From positions 414,236-478,235 of the forward strand of contig NZ_KB905473.1 in assembly GCF_000382445.1 (NCBI RefSeq): DNA of 64,000 nt. Direction: 5' to 3'. Made by a program: the position numbers and the translations under genes. Origin of the DNA: Phocaeicola massiliensis B84634 = Timone 84634 = DSM 17679 = JCM 13223 (GTDB lineage: Bacteria > Bacteroidota > Bacteroidia > Bacteroidales > Bacteroidaceae). A model generated the notes under the pieces. That model ran no database searches. It was not told the origin of the DNA and saw nothing but the letters and a program-made list of their open reading frames with translations. This document shows, one piece after another, positions 1-8,634 of the stretch. Numbering within the stretch: position 1 is the stretch's first letter; the number at the start of each line of letters is the position of its first letter.

Positions 1-2
1 TA

Positions 3-68
3 GACCGGGGGTATCAGAATATAGAACAGCGATTGAATGCCCTGGGAGCACGGATTACAAGAATTTAA
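3..68 (+). CDS. murA: UDP-N-acetylglucosamine 1-carboxyvinyltransferase, C-terminal fragment
   Basis: Only the last 21 codons and the stop are in the window; the gene enters from the left edge. The tail reads [20 protein letters not shown] then Ile and stop, which I recognise as the C-terminus of Bacteroides MurA, the cytosolic enzyme that commits UDP-GlcNAc to peptidoglycan synthesis. The stop lies 4 bases before the rimM ATG, so the two are probably one transcript. The assignment rests on a short tail and on gene order known for Bacteroides. Confidence 0.7.
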   Translation, partial: DRGYQNIEQRLNALGARITRI

Positions 69-72
69 GGTT

Positions 73-591
73 ATGATTAAGAAAGACGAAATTTTTAAGA
101 TAGGTATCTTCAATAAGCCTCACGGAGTAAAGGGAGAGGTCTCTTTTACCTTTACGGATGATATTTTCGATCGTGTGGATTGTGAATACTTGGTATGTCT
201 GCTGGATGGTATTTTCGTTCCGTTTTTTATTGAAGAATATCGTTTTCGTTCCGACACTACTGCTTTGGTGAAGCTGGAGGGAGTGGATACGGCAGAAAAA
301 GCTCGTATGTTTACGAATGTGGAAGTTTATTTTCCAAAGAAATATGTAGAGCAGGATGATGAGACAGAAGATATTCCTACTTGGAACTTTTTTATAGGGT
401 TTAAGGTGAAAGATGTTCGTCATGGTGATTTAGGTGAGATTGTGGCAGTGGATGACAGTACAATGAATGTGCTTTTTGCGATAGAGAAGGACGGAGAAGA
501 ACTTCTGCTTCCTGCCCACGAAGAATTTATTTGCAAGCTGGATAAGAAGAAAAGACTCCTGACGGTGGATGTACCCGATGGACTTTTATAA
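73..591 (+). CDS. rimM: Ribosome maturation factor RimM
   Basis: A 172-residue cytosolic protein that assists maturation of the 30S head by binding S19. The N-terminal barrel carries the family start [13 protein letters not shown] near residues 10-22, and a PRC-barrel follows from about residue 95 ([11 protein letters not shown]...GEIVAVDD). The length is normal for the family. I prefer the ATG at 73 over the in-frame ATG at 37, because 37 lies inside the murA tail and the extra 12 residues are not RimM-like. It sits between murA and an M23 peptidase in a tight forward operon. Confidence 0.93.
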   Translation: MIKKDEIFKIGIFNKPHGVKGEVSFTFTDDIFDRVDCEYLVCLLDGIFVPFFIEEYRFRSDTTALVKLEGVDTAEKARMFTNVEVYFPKKYVEQDDETEDIPTWNFFIGFKVKDVRHGDLGEIVAVDDSTMNVLFAIEKDGEELLLPAHEEFICKLDKKKRLLTVDVPDGLL

Positions 592-623
592 TATATATTA
601 TATTAAGGTACGCGCGTGCAGTA

Positions 624-1481
624 ATGAAGAAAAAGAGAAGAAAAGCATTTTGGCATAATATTAAGTTTAAGTATAAACTGACTGTTACCAATGAAAATAC
701 GTTGGAGGAAGTGGTGGGTATCCACGTTTCCAAGCTGAACGGTTTGTCGTGGTTGCTTTCTGCCGTGACGGTTATTTTTTTGGTTGCTGCTATTATTATT
801 GCTTTCACGCCGCTGCGCAATTATCTGCCCGGATATATGAACAGTGAAGTGCGTGCCCAAATAGTAAGCAATGCCCTGCGTGCCGATTCTTTACAGAAAA
901 TGTTGGAACGGCAAAAGTTGTATATTATGAATATCCAAGATATCTTTAGTGGAAAGATACAGGTGGATACAGTGCAGTCCATTGATTCACTGACGGCTAT
1001 CCGTTCGGCTTCATTGATGGAACGTACTCGTAAGGAAGAAGAATTCCGTAAGCAATATGAAGAATCGGAACGTTATAATTTGACTGCTGTCAATAATACT
1101 CCCACAGCTTCGGGCTTGATATTCTATCGTCCCACGCGCGGTATGATGTCTTCTAACTTTGATCCCGATAACAAACATTATGGGGTAGATATAGCTGCCA
1201 ATCCTAATGAAAGTATACTTGCTACATTGGATGGAACAGTGATTCTCTCAACTTATACGGCAGAGACGGGGTATGTGATACAGATACAGCACGGGCAAGA
1301 TTTTGTATCCGTGTATAAACATTGCGGTTCGTTACTGAAGAAAGAGGGAGATACGGTGAAAGGTGGTGAAGCCATTGCGTTGGTTGGCAATACGGGCGAA
1401 AAAACAACCGGTTCTCATCTTCATTTCGAATTGTGGAATAAAGGGCGTGCCATCAACCCTTCGAAATACATTGTATTTTAA
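624..1481 (+). CDS. Membrane-anchored M23/LytM family metallopeptidase
   Basis: 285 residues with a basic cytosolic N-terminus (KKKRRK), one membrane segment at about 41-63, a short coiled-coil-like stretch (about 85-150), then a LytM domain from about 165. All zinc and catalytic residues of M23 are visible: His185 and Asp189 in HYGVD, His233 in YKHC, and His265/His267 in HLHFEL. It is therefore probably an active peptidoglycan endopeptidase facing the periplasm, although some family members only activate amidases. The stop is 6 bases before dxr, within the murA-rimM-dxr-rseP cluster. Confidence 0.9.
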   Translation: MKKKRRKAFWHNIKFKYKLTVTNENTLEEVVGIHVSKLNGLSWLLSAVTVIFLVAAIIIAFTPLRNYLPGYMNSEVRAQIVSNALRADSLQKMLERQKLYIMNIQDIFSGKIQVDTVQSIDSLTAIRSASLMERTRKEEEFRKQYEESERYNLTAVNNTPTASGLIFYRPTRGMMSSNFDPDNKHYGVDIAANPNESILATLDGTVILSTYTAETGYVIQIQHGQDFVSVYKHCGSLLKKEGDTVKGGEAIALVGNTGEKTTGSHLHFELWNKGRAINPSKYIVF

Positions 1482-1487
1482 CAAATT

Positions 1488-2642
1488 ATGAAAAAACAAA
1501 TAGCTATATTAGGCTCGACGGGATCTATCGGTACGCAGGCTTTGCAGGTGATAGAGGAACATCCCGATTTATACGAAGCATACGCATTGACAGCCAATAA
1601 CCGGGTAGATTTGCTTATTGAACAAGCTCGTAAGTTTTTGCCTGAGGCGGTAGTGATAGCCAATGAAGAAAAGTATCTCCAACTGAAAGAGGCATTGAGC
1701 GATTTGCCTATTAAGGTATATGCCGGTGCAGATGCACTCTGCCAGATAGTGGAATCGCAACCCATTGATATCGTTTTAGCCTCGATGGTAGGGTATGCCG
1801 GATTGCGTCCTACCATGAATGCTATTAAAGCGGGAAAGACCATTGCTTTGGCCAATAAGGAAACTTTGGTAGTGGCCGGTGAATTGATAAATGCGTTGGC
1901 CAATCAATACAGGACACCGATTCTTCCTGTCGATTCGGAACATTCGGCCATTTTCCAGTGTCTGGAAATGAATACTCCTGTAGAAAAAGTGATATTGACT
2001 GCTTCCGGAGGGCCATTCCGTACTTATACGATGGAGCAGTTGCAACAGGTGACTAAGGCACAGGCTTTGAAGCATCCTAATTGGGAGATGGGGGCGAAAA
2101 TTACCATTGATTCAGCTTCGATGATGAACAAAGGTTTTGAAGTGATTGAAGCTAAATGGCTCTTTGGGGTAAGACCGGAACAAATAGAGGTAGTGGTTCA
2201 TCCACAGTCGGTCATTCACTCTATGGTACAGTTTGAAGACGGCGCGGTGAAAGCCCAATTGGGTATGCCCGATATGCGCCTGCCCATTCAGTATGCCTTT
2301 TCATATCCTGAGCGTGTGAAGTCTTCTTTTGAACGTCTGGACTTTGCCAAAGTGACCGACTTGACCTTTGAGCAGCCTGATACCAAGCGTTTCCGCAATT
2401 TGGCCTTGGCGTATGAAGCTTTGCATCAGGCAGGAAATATGCCTTGCATCGTTAATGCGGCAAATGAAGTGGTGGTGGCTGCATTCTTGAAAGATAATAT
2501 TTCTTTCTTGGGCATGAGTGATGTCATTGAGAAGACAATGGGAAGAGTGGCTTATATCAAGGAACCTTCTTATGAGGACTATGTGGCAACCGATGCAGAG
2601 GCACGCTGCATAGCAGAAGAACTGATTATAAATAGTAAATAA
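1488..2642 (+). CDS. dxr: 1-deoxy-D-xylulose 5-phosphate reductoisomerase
   Basis: 384 residues. It catalyses the first committed step of the MEP isoprenoid pathway, DXP to MEP, with NADPH and a divalent metal. The NADPH-binding GSTGSIGTQ is at residues 9-17. The metal ligands Asp149 and Glu151 are in PVDSEHSAIFQ, and the substrate loop HPQSVIHSMVQF is present. Length and order of motifs are normal. It sits between the M23 peptidase and rseP with gaps of 6 and 18 bases, so co-transcription is very likely. Confidence 0.96.
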   Translation: MKKQIAILGSTGSIGTQALQVIEEHPDLYEAYALTANNRVDLLIEQARKFLPEAVVIANEEKYLQLKEALSDLPIKVYAGADALCQIVESQPIDIVLASMVGYAGLRPTMNAIKAGKTIALANKETLVVAGELINALANQYRTPILPVDSEHSAIFQCLEMNTPVEKVILTASGGPFRTYTMEQLQQVTKAQALKHPNWEMGAKITIDSASMMNKGFEVIEAKWLFGVRPEQIEVVVHPQSVIHSMVQFEDGAVKAQLGMPDMRLPIQYAFSYPERVKSSFERLDFAKVTDLTFEQPDTKRFRNLALAYEALHQAGNMPCIVNAANEVVVAAFLKDNISFLGMSDVIEKTMGRVAYIKEPSYEDYVATDAEARCIAEELIINSK

Positions 2643-2660
2643 TAAAACAATAATAACTAG

Positions 2661-3998
2661 ATGGAAACATTTTTGATTCGTGCTCTCCAACTGATAATGA
2701 GTTTGTCATTACTGGTCATTATCCATGAGGGGGGACATTTTCTTTTTTCGCGCCTTTTTAAAGTAAGAGTAGAGAAGTTCTACATATTCTTTGACCCGTG
2801 GTTCTCTTTGTTTAAGTTTAAGCCTAAGAACAGTGATACTGAATATGGGGTCGGATGGGTGCCTTTGGGTGGCTATGTGAAAATTTCAGGTATGATAGAT
2901 GAGTCCATGGATACCGAACAGATGAAGCAACCGGCACAGCCGTGGGAGTTCCGTTCCAAACCGGCATGGCAACGTTTGCTTATTATGATTGGAGGAGTGT
3001 TGATGAACTTCTTGTTGGCTATCTTTATTTATTCTATGATTCTATTCCATTGGGGGGACTCTTATATCTCATTACAGGATATGACTTATGGTATGAAGTT
3101 TAACGAACGTGCTCAGGAAATCGGTTTCCGGGATGGGGATATTCTACTTCGTGCTGATGAACAGCCTTTGGAACGTTTTGGCATGGATATGCTGCGTAAT
3201 GTGGCTGAAGCACGTACGGTTACTGTGCTTCGTGACGGAAAGGAAACAGAAATCTATATGCCTGAAATCAGTCTTTTGGATATCGCTAAAGAAGAACCGA
3301 TGTTTCTTGATATCTTGCGGCCGAATGTGGTGGATTCTGTGATTGCCGGCGGTCCGTTGGCGATAGCCGGAGTGCAGAAAGGGGACAGCATTTTAGCTGT
3401 TAATAATATGCCTGTCGGTAGCTGGAATGAATTTACTGAAAAATTGGAAGGCTTCCGTTCGGATGCTGAAACCAACGGAGCGGAATATGCCGAGTTTTCA
3501 TTGGTTTATTCGCACCAAGGGATGCGCGATACTGTTGCAGTTCGTACTGACTCTTTGTTTATGGTAAGAGCAACTTCTATGCTTGATTATAAAGTCACTA
3601 CCCGCCATTTTAATTTCTTTGAGTCTTTCCCGGCGGGAGTTAAACTGGGTGTGAATACGTTGAAAGGCTATGTGAACGATATGAAATATGTGTTCACTAA
3701 AGAAGGAGCGAAGAGTGTGGGTGGTTTCGGAACCATTGGAAGTATCTTCCCAAAGGTATGGGATTGGCATCGTTTTTGGGAAATGACAGCTTTCTTATCT
3801 ATCATTCTGGCGTTTATGAACATTCTTCCTATTCCGGCTTTGGACGGTGGGCATGTCTTGTTCTTGCTTTATGAAATAGTAGCACGTCGCAAGCCGAGTG
3901 ATAAGTTTATGGAATATGCACAAATGGTAGGTATGTTCTTGTTATTTGCATTACTTATTTGGGCTAACTTCAATGACATAATGCGTTTCGTGTTTTAA
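2661..3998 (+). CDS. rseP: RIP metalloprotease RseP (site-2 protease)
   Basis: 445 residues, an inner-membrane zinc protease that cuts transmembrane substrates such as anti-sigma factors and signal-peptide remnants. The zinc motif HEGGH (His22, Glu23, His26) lies in the first membrane helix. A PDZ-like region spans about 200-290, and the third ligand region ALDGGHVLF is in the C-terminal membrane part, followed by a final helix. All catalytic residues are intact. It is the last gene of the forward operon; a likely terminator follows at 4029-4066. Confidence 0.95.
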   Translation: METFLIRALQLIMSLSLLVIIHEGGHFLFSRLFKVRVEKFYIFFDPWFSLFKFKPKNSDTEYGVGWVPLGGYVKISGMIDESMDTEQMKQPAQPWEFRSKPAWQRLLIMIGGVLMNFLLAIFIYSMILFHWGDSYISLQDMTYGMKFNERAQEIGFRDGDILLRADEQPLERFGMDMLRNVAEARTVTVLRDGKETEIYMPEISLLDIAKEEPMFLDILRPNVVDSVIAGGPLAIAGVQKGDSILAVNNMPVGSWNEFTEKLEGFRSDAETNGAEYAEFSLVYSHQGMRDTVAVRTDSLFMVRATSMLDYKVTTRHFNFFESFPAGVKLGVNTLKGYVNDMKYVFTKEGAKSVGGFGTIGSIFPKVWDWHRFWEMTAFLSIILAFMNILPIPALDGGHVLFLLYEIVARRKPSDKFMEYAQMVGMFLLFALLIWANFNDIMRFVF

Positions 3999-4028
3999 AT
4001 AGGGCAAAGGCTTTTTTATATATCCTCT

Positions 4029-4066
4029 GGTTGCCGGGGTTAACCTGGCAGCCGGGGGAATTTTTT
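4029..4066 (+). terminator. Likely intrinsic terminator of the murA-rseP operon
   Basis: The arms GGTTGCC and GGCAGCC, plus inner pairs, form a stem of about 10 bp with two G-U pairs. It is followed by GGGGGAA and six T residues at 4061-4066, 31 bases after the rseP stop. Confidence 0.55.
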
Positions 4067-4264
4067 ATCCTGGTAATGACCATATGATGGGTCGGTTATT
4101 TCTTGGGAATTTAATATATCAATCAAACATCTGTCCCCTGATGTTGTCTTCTCCGGTCTTCAATCCCCTCATGCGTTTTTGGGCTTCCTACGTCGTTTCA
4201 TTAGTCGGACCAAGCGTTTTCGTCCTTTCGATTATGCCCGTCTGTCCGTCGGATTACTACAGTC

Positions 4265-4353
4265 TGCGGCAGCGGACTGTATAATCCGTTGCAGTGGACC
4301 GTACGGTCTGCTACAGTGGACTGTACGGTCCACTGTAGCAGACTGTAATAATC
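4265..4353. repeat. Tandem 22-bp repeat array with embedded 16-bp perfect hairpin (copy 1)
   Basis: Units begin at 4265, 4287, 4309 and 4331 (the last is 23 bp). Each carries a core close to GGACTGTACGGTC. Unit 3 and unit 4 form a perfect inverted repeat: GTCTGCTACAGTGGAC at 4306-4321 and its complement at 4328-4343, loop TGTACG, extendable by a few more pairs. A second array of the same unit is at 19629-19715. There is no spacer between units, so this is not a CRISPR array. Confidence 0.85.
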
Positions 4354-4494
4354 TTCCGTTTAAAAGACCTTGACCGACCTTAGGAAACGGCTTATTCTTT
4401 CCTTTGTTTGTGATATGATATTTAAATCCCCAAGAATAATAAGTGACCTCATATGATGGATAGTGATATGGAAAAGCAGATAAAATAAAGGGGG

Positions 4495-4836
4495 ATAAAA
4501 TAAAAAAAGAGCGATAGTTCTTTATTTCGAACCCGCCCACGCCTTGAAGAACCCCCCTCATAAAATATGGGGTTCTTTTCATCTTTCTCGTCGTCGTTGT
4601 TGTTATCCCTCTGTTCTTCTACTTAAAAAACAACTTTTTTAATACCTATAAAACTAAATTCCTGAAAACTTGCAATTCTTTCAAACCTTAAATTAATCTC
4701 TAATACCTTGCTTGTTGTCCTTGTTGAAAACAATCTCTTTTTTATTTACCTAAATCTAATACCTTTTCTAATTTTACCTTATTACTTAATACCTTAAAAA
4801 AATTATTATTAACTTAATTAGTAGTTTCACAACCAC
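4495..4836 (-). ncRNA. Candidate non-coding RNA downstream of nrdG
   Basis: A strong-looking promoter at 4841-4870 points leftwards into DNA with no convincing gene. The predicted transcript starts near 4834 and is rich in the word GGTATTA (plus-strand TAATACC at 4640, 4701, 4757 and 4787). It passes a 9-bp hairpin (4547-4555 with 4569-4577) and reaches a T-rich run on the minus strand at about 4500-4508. I do not recognise it as RNase P RNA, SRP RNA or tmRNA. It could instead be the leader of a decayed gene. The 3' end is a guess. Confidence 0.35.
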
Positions 4837-4840
4837 ATTG

Positions 4841-4870
4841 CAAAGGTACGGCTTTTCTTGAAAATAGCAA
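4841..4870 (-). promoter_or_regulatory. Bacteroides-type promoter directed away from nrdG
   Basis: On the minus strand: -33 TTG (plus 4868-4870), a 19-base spacer, and -7 TACCTTTG (plus CAAAGGTA at 4841-4848). Spacing and sequence match the Bacteroides consensus. It lies beyond the nrdG terminator, so it drives something other than nrdDG. Confidence 0.6.
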
Positions 4871-4893
4871 GCGTATATATGCTGAAAAACATG

Positions 4894-4937
4894 AAATGAC
4901 CCGTTTTCATGATATAAATCAAGAAAATGGGTCATTT
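4894..4937 (-). terminator. Terminator hairpin after nrdG
   Basis: AAATGACCCGTTTTC (4894-4908) pairs with GAAAATGGGTCATTT (4923-4937) over 15 positions with one G-U. It sits 14 bases past the nrdG stop. Confidence 0.65.
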
Positions 4938-4951
4938 AGATTTCTTTTGTA

Positions 4952-5410
4952 TTATCGTATGCGGATGATACGTTGGTTGCTGCTGCCCCTGAATTCCAGA
5001 TAGGGAGAGTATAAATCCTGTTCAAAACGCCCGTCTACCAAAACATCAATGAAGTCTATTGCCGATTTTAACAAAGGCGAGGCTTTTATTTGTTCAATTG
5101 TGTAGCCTGTGTAGCACCAAATGTTTAATCCGGTAGCTTTTTTTATTTGTTGAGACAGAGCACGAAACTCTTTTGGGAAATAGAGAGGATCGCCTCCTGA
5201 AAAAGTAACACCGTCTAATAACGGATTGGCTTTAATCTCGCTGATGATTGCTTCTATTTTTTCCTGAGTCAGTGGAGTACCTGCTTGCGGAGACCACGAT
5301 TCCGGGTTCTGGCAACCGGCACAATGGTGGTGGCATCCGGCCAGATAAATAGAGTAGCGGATGCCTTCACCATCAACTATGGTTTCGGGATAAGTAAATA
5401 ACAAGTTCAT
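4952..5410 (-). CDS. nrdG: Anaerobic ribonucleoside-triphosphate reductase activating protein
   Basis: 152 residues, a small radical SAM enzyme that installs the glycyl radical on NrdD. The iron-sulfur ligands Cys26, Cys30 and Cys33 are in GCHHHCAGC, and the SAM-contact GGDPLYFP follows near residue 71. The length is typical. It begins 8 bases after the nrdD stop, so the two are one operon. That operon is under the cobalamin riboswitch upstream of nrdD. Confidence 0.95.
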   Translation of the reverse strand: MNLLFTYPETIVDGEGIRYSIYLAGCHHHCAGCQNPESWSPQAGTPLTQEKIEAIISEIKANPLLDGVTFSGGDPLYFPKEFRALSQQIKKATGLNIWCYTGYTIEQIKASPLLKSAIDFIDVLVDGRFEQDLYSPYLEFRGSSNQRIIRIR

Positions 5411-5418
5411 ATCGGGGG

Positions 5419-7695
5419 TTATCCGTGTTTCACGCGGTCACGTTCTTCGGCGCGTTTAGCTGAGTTCCAAGTGCTGAGATCACCGGTCAGATATCCGGTA
5501 ATGCGGCGCATACGCAGAATGTTTTCACTTTGGCAAACCGGGCATTTGTCATAAATTACTCCTTTATAGCCACAGTTATGGCAAGTATCCACCGGATGGT
5601 TGATCGAACCGTAGCCTATTCCTTCATCATGCATCACTTTTACTATCTTGGCAATGGCTTTGATATTTTTCTGTGCTTCTCCATCCAATTCTACATAAGT
5701 GATATGACCACCACGTGTGATGGCATGGAACGGAGCTTCCCGCTTGATTTTATCAACAATGGTAATCGACTCTTTTACATCTACATGGAAAGAGTTTACG
5801 TAATAATCATTGTCTGTTACGCCCGGAATAGTACCATATTTTCGTCGGTCCATACGGGTAAAGCGACCGGAAAGTCCTTCTGCCGGAGTTGCAAGAACGG
5901 AAAAGTTCAGTTGATATTTTGCTTTATAATCATCGGCTACTTTGTTCATTTCCAACACTGCCTCATATAATGTGTCCCATGCTTTCCGGCTGTGTCCGTG
6001 GCTTTCACCGTAAAGTGCCATCATAGCATTGTGCCCGCCGATAAATCCAATGCCTAATGTTCCTTGTCGTAATACATCTCCCACCTGGTCGTTGGGAGCG
6101 AGTTTTCCTCCTCCTTTCCACACATCGTTGCCCATCATGAATGGAAACTGGCGTGCCAAGGCGGTACGCTGGTATTGATAACGGCTGTAGAGTTGCTCGG
6201 CGATAAGCTCGGCCGTTTGGTGCACGCTTTGTATAAACAGCTCTTTAGCTGTACGTTCGATGGCTTCTTTCTTTCCGGATTCTTCCATGCTTTCTGCTTT
6301 AATGCGTGCTTCGATAGCCAACCGGGGCATATTCATAGTGGTAAACGACAGATTGCCACGCCCCAAAGATGTTTTCTCTCCGGCTACATTTTCATATACA
6401 CGTGTACGACATCCCATGGTTGCGAGCTCATAACGATAGCGTTTCGGATCATTGGCATTCCATTTCTCATTCTGATTATAGGGGGCATCCAAAAACATAA
6501 AGTTCGGGAAGAGCGCTTTTGCTGTAGTACGGCAAGCTTTTAGAAATAAGTCGAAGTTAGGCGCCTTGAATTGGATTTTGCCGGCCACGGCATCATCAAA
6601 GTTAGCCATTGCTTTTTTATAATCTTCCTCCGAATAAGAGACGCCGTCTTTAATCTTAAAAATCTGGATGGGGAATACCGGTACTTCTCCACGGCTGCCA
6701 AGACCTTCAATTGTAGCTTTCAGCAGTTCTTCTATTACCATGCGCCCTTCTGCCGAAGTATCTGTTCCATAATTAATAGAACTGAATACTACTTGATTTC
6801 CGCCACGAGAGTGCATTGTATTCAAGTTATGAATAAAACCTTCCATTGCCTGATGAGTATCTTTGCGAGTCATGGCCAATGCTTTTTCTTCTATTTTTTT
6901 TAGCGCATCTTCGTTGGGCTCTTTCCCCTCTACTTCACGGTAAAAATCCGTCAAGGTTTGCAGATGTTTAAGATGAGTCTTACGTACACCTTTTGCCATA
7001 AAAAAATCGAAAGCCGGTATAGCCTGTCCTCCATGCTGTTCGTTTTGGTTGGTTTGGAATATGATAGTGGCTAATGTTGCATAGCTTTGAATGGATTGGG
7101 GAGTGCGAATACTTCCGTTTTTGGTGCGGAATCCGCGTTCGAACAAGTCGTCCAAATCATATTGGATGCAAGTGGTGGTCTTGGTCGGATAGTAATCCAA
7201 ATCATGAATGTGTATGTCACCCAATTGGTGCGCTTCGGCAAATTTTTTAGGCAATAAATACTTATATGTATAATCTTTGGTTACTTCCGATGCAAAGGTC
7301 ATCATCTGTCCTGCAGGAGTATGACTGGACATATTGGCATTGCTGAGATTGACATCGTTTTTATCAATAGCTACAATACCGTCCATTATATGTTTCATTT
7401 GAGTTTTACGGTCACGTTCCGTATTTCTCCACTCACGGTAAATGATATATTTTTTAGCAACTTCAGGACGCACCTTCATCAACTCATTTTCCACCAGGTC
7501 CTGAATCTCTTCAACACTGATGGTAGACGAGGTGAAATTACTGATTACCCGCATGGTGATATCAGCAATAAGTTTCTCTTCATTGTTTATTCCGGTTGCA
7601 TGGAATGCTTTACCGATTGCATTTTTAATTTTACTGATAGAGAAGTCTTCCCGCTTCCCATCTCTTTTGATGATACAAATCTCAGCGTAATTCAT
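5419..7695 (-). CDS. nrdD: Anaerobic (class III) ribonucleoside-triphosphate reductase
   Basis: 758 residues. It reduces ribonucleoside triphosphates to deoxyribonucleotides without oxygen. An N-terminal ATP-cone allosteric domain covers about 5-95 (IIKRDGKRE...). The large reductase barrel includes [10 protein letters not shown]. Four zinc cysteines (705, 708, 718, 721) and the glycyl-radical site RRITGYLTG, with Gly734, close the protein. All key sites are intact. The gene follows a cobalamin riboswitch, which implies repression when B12 lets another reductase work. Confidence 0.97.
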   Translation of the reverse strand: MNYAEICIIKRDGKREDFSISKIKNAIGKAFHATGINNEEKLIADITMRVISNFTSSTISVEEIQDLVENELMKVRPEVAKKYIIYREWRNTERDRKTQMKHIMDGIVAIDKNDVNLSNANMSSHTPAGQMMTFASEVTKDYTYKYLLPKKFAEAHQLGDIHIHDLDYYPTKTTTCIQYDLDDLFERGFRTKNGSIRTPQSIQSYATLATIIFQTNQNEQHGGQAIPAFDFFMAKGVRKTHLKHLQTLTDFYREVEGKEPNEDALKKIEEKALAMTRKDTHQAMEGFIHNLNTMHSRGGNQVVFSSINYGTDTSAEGRMVIEELLKATIEGLGSRGEVPVFPIQIFKIKDGVSYSEEDYKKAMANFDDAVAGKIQFKAPNFDLFLKACRTTAKALFPNFMFLDAPYNQNEKWNANDPKRYRYELATMGCRTRVYENVAGEKTSLGRGNLSFTTMNMPRLAIEARIKAESMEESGKKEAIERTAKELFIQSVHQTAELIAEQLYSRYQYQRTALARQFPFMMGNDVWKGGGKLAPNDQVGDVLRQGTLGIGFIGGHNAMMALYGESHGHSRKAWDTLYEAVLEMNKVADDYKAKYQLNFSVLATPAEGLSGRFTRMDRRKYGTIPGVTDNDYYVNSFHVDVKESITIVDKIKREAPFHAITRGGHITYVELDGEAQKNIKAIAKIVKVMHDEGIGYGSINHPVDTCHNCGYKGVIYDKCPVCQSENILRMRRITGYLTGDLSTWNSAKRAEERDRVKHG

Positions 7696-7740
7696 TGTTT
7701 GAAAATTTAAATGTTTTGAGTTAAAGAACTTGTTTGTTCT

Positions 7741-7895
7741 ATGAGGCAGGTTTTCTGACTTATCTCTCCCCGGAAACGCCTTCCCACAATGATTTGCAGT
7801 GGCATCTTGTTTCGGCTCTTCGAGAATTACAGCAGCGGGTACTGTCGCCGATTTTCACAGCATTCCCTTTTTAGAACGGTTAACTTCACCTTCAT
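7741..7895 (-). promoter_or_regulatory. Cobalamin riboswitch in the nrdD leader
   Basis: On the minus strand the conserved B12-element blocks occur in order: AAAGGGAA with TGTGAAAATC, then CGACAGTACCCGCTGCTGTAA, then GCCACTG, then GGGAAGGCG, then AAGTCAGAAAACCTGCC. This order and spacing are diagnostic for the cobalamin riboswitch. The element ends about 45 bases before the nrdD ATG. B12-bound RNA would be expected to switch the operon off. Ligand type and the exact folding switch were not worked out. Confidence 0.92.
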
Positions 7896-7905
7896 TGAAC
7901 AGCTG

Positions 7906-7913
7906 CAAAGATA
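7906..7913 (-). promoter_or_regulatory. -7 element of the nrdDG riboswitch transcript
   Basis: Minus-strand TATCTTTG (plus CAAAGATA) lies just ahead of the riboswitch and would start the transcript near 7899. No clear -33 TTTG is seen at the expected distance. Confidence 0.5.
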
Positions 7914-7939
7914 TAACATTTCGGAAAACTTCTCTATTA

Positions 7940-7974
7940 AAAAATAAAAATAAGTTTTCCAAAACGGATAACTT
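7940..7974 (-). terminator. Likely terminator after the hemolysin III family gene
   Basis: On the minus strand AAGTTATCC and GGAAAACTT form a 9-position stem with one mismatch (plus 7952-7960 and 7966-7974). It is followed by ATTTTTATTTT. It separates this operon from the nrdDG promoter downstream. Confidence 0.5.
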
Positions 7975-7990
7975 GTTGATGATAGGGATG

Positions 7991-8629
7991 TTATAAAATG
8001 TACCACAATGCTATCATGTGGCAGATTGTCCCACCTAATACAAAGAGGTGGAAAACAGAATGCATATAGGGTAATTTATGGAAGGAGTAAAATACGGCGC
8101 CGGTGATGTATGAGACACCTTCGGCAATGAGCCAATAGATAAATAAGGAAGGTACATGATTGCATAAAGGTTTGAAGGCAACAAAGATGCTGCATCCCAT
8201 CGCTATGTAACAGATTGTTTCCAGATAACTGTGTTCTTTCAGTCTGCAAAAGCAGAGAGTGGTTCCGATGAATGCACACAGCCATACAAAACTGAATATT
8301 CCCCAACCCCAATAACCCGCTTCGCGTAGGCTGACCAGCATGATGGGAGAATAACTGCCTGCAATGTGCAGATAGATGGCGGCATGGTCGAATTTGCGCA
8401 ATACTTCCCTGTGCCGGGTGTCCGGCCGGCTGGAATGGTACCAAGTGGAAGTAATATATGAGGCAAGCATACCGAACAGGTAGAGCCACATTCCTCTCAC
8501 TGCCCACACATCTCCACTTTTCATGGCAATATGTAGCAAATACCCTCCGCCAATGATACCTATTAATATACCAATGCCGTGTGACAGGGCGTTTGCCCAT
8601 TCTTCCCCTTTTGTGTAGTGTATTGCCAA
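7991..8629 (-). CDS. Hemolysin III / PAQR family membrane protein
   Basis: 212 residues, predicted inner-membrane protein with about seven hydrophobic segments. The family start is clear: KGEEWANALSHGIGILIG, with WYHS near residue 63 and histidines in the later helices (FDHAAIYLHIAGSYSP near 85-100, FHLFVLGGTICHMIAL at the end). These are the conserved metal-type His and Asp positions of the PAQR/hemolysin III family. Despite the name, bacterial members are linked to membrane homeostasis rather than proven toxins. It starts 5 bases after the upstream nucleotidyltransferase stop, so they form an operon. Confidence 0.88.
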   Translation of the reverse strand: MAIHYTKGEEWANALSHGIGILIGIIGGGYLLHIAMKSGDVWAVRGMWLYLFGMLASYITSTWYHSSRPDTRHREVLRKFDHAAIYLHIAGSYSPIMLVSLREAGYWGWGIFSFVWLCAFIGTTLCFCRLKEHSYLETICYIAMGCSIFVAFKPLCNHVPSLFIYWLIAEGVSYITGAVFYSFHKLPYMHSVFHLFVLGGTICHMIALWYIL

Positions 8630-8634
8630 TTTGT

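Noticed and set aside
4265..4353. CRISPR array
   Set aside because: Repeats are directly joined with no spacers and no cas genes are present.
4232..4582. Open frame of 116 codons on the minus strand in the rseP-nrdG gap
   Set aside because: It runs through the 22-bp repeat array, whose unit is not a multiple of three, has no recognisable domain and no close promoter; treated as part of the candidate RNA region.
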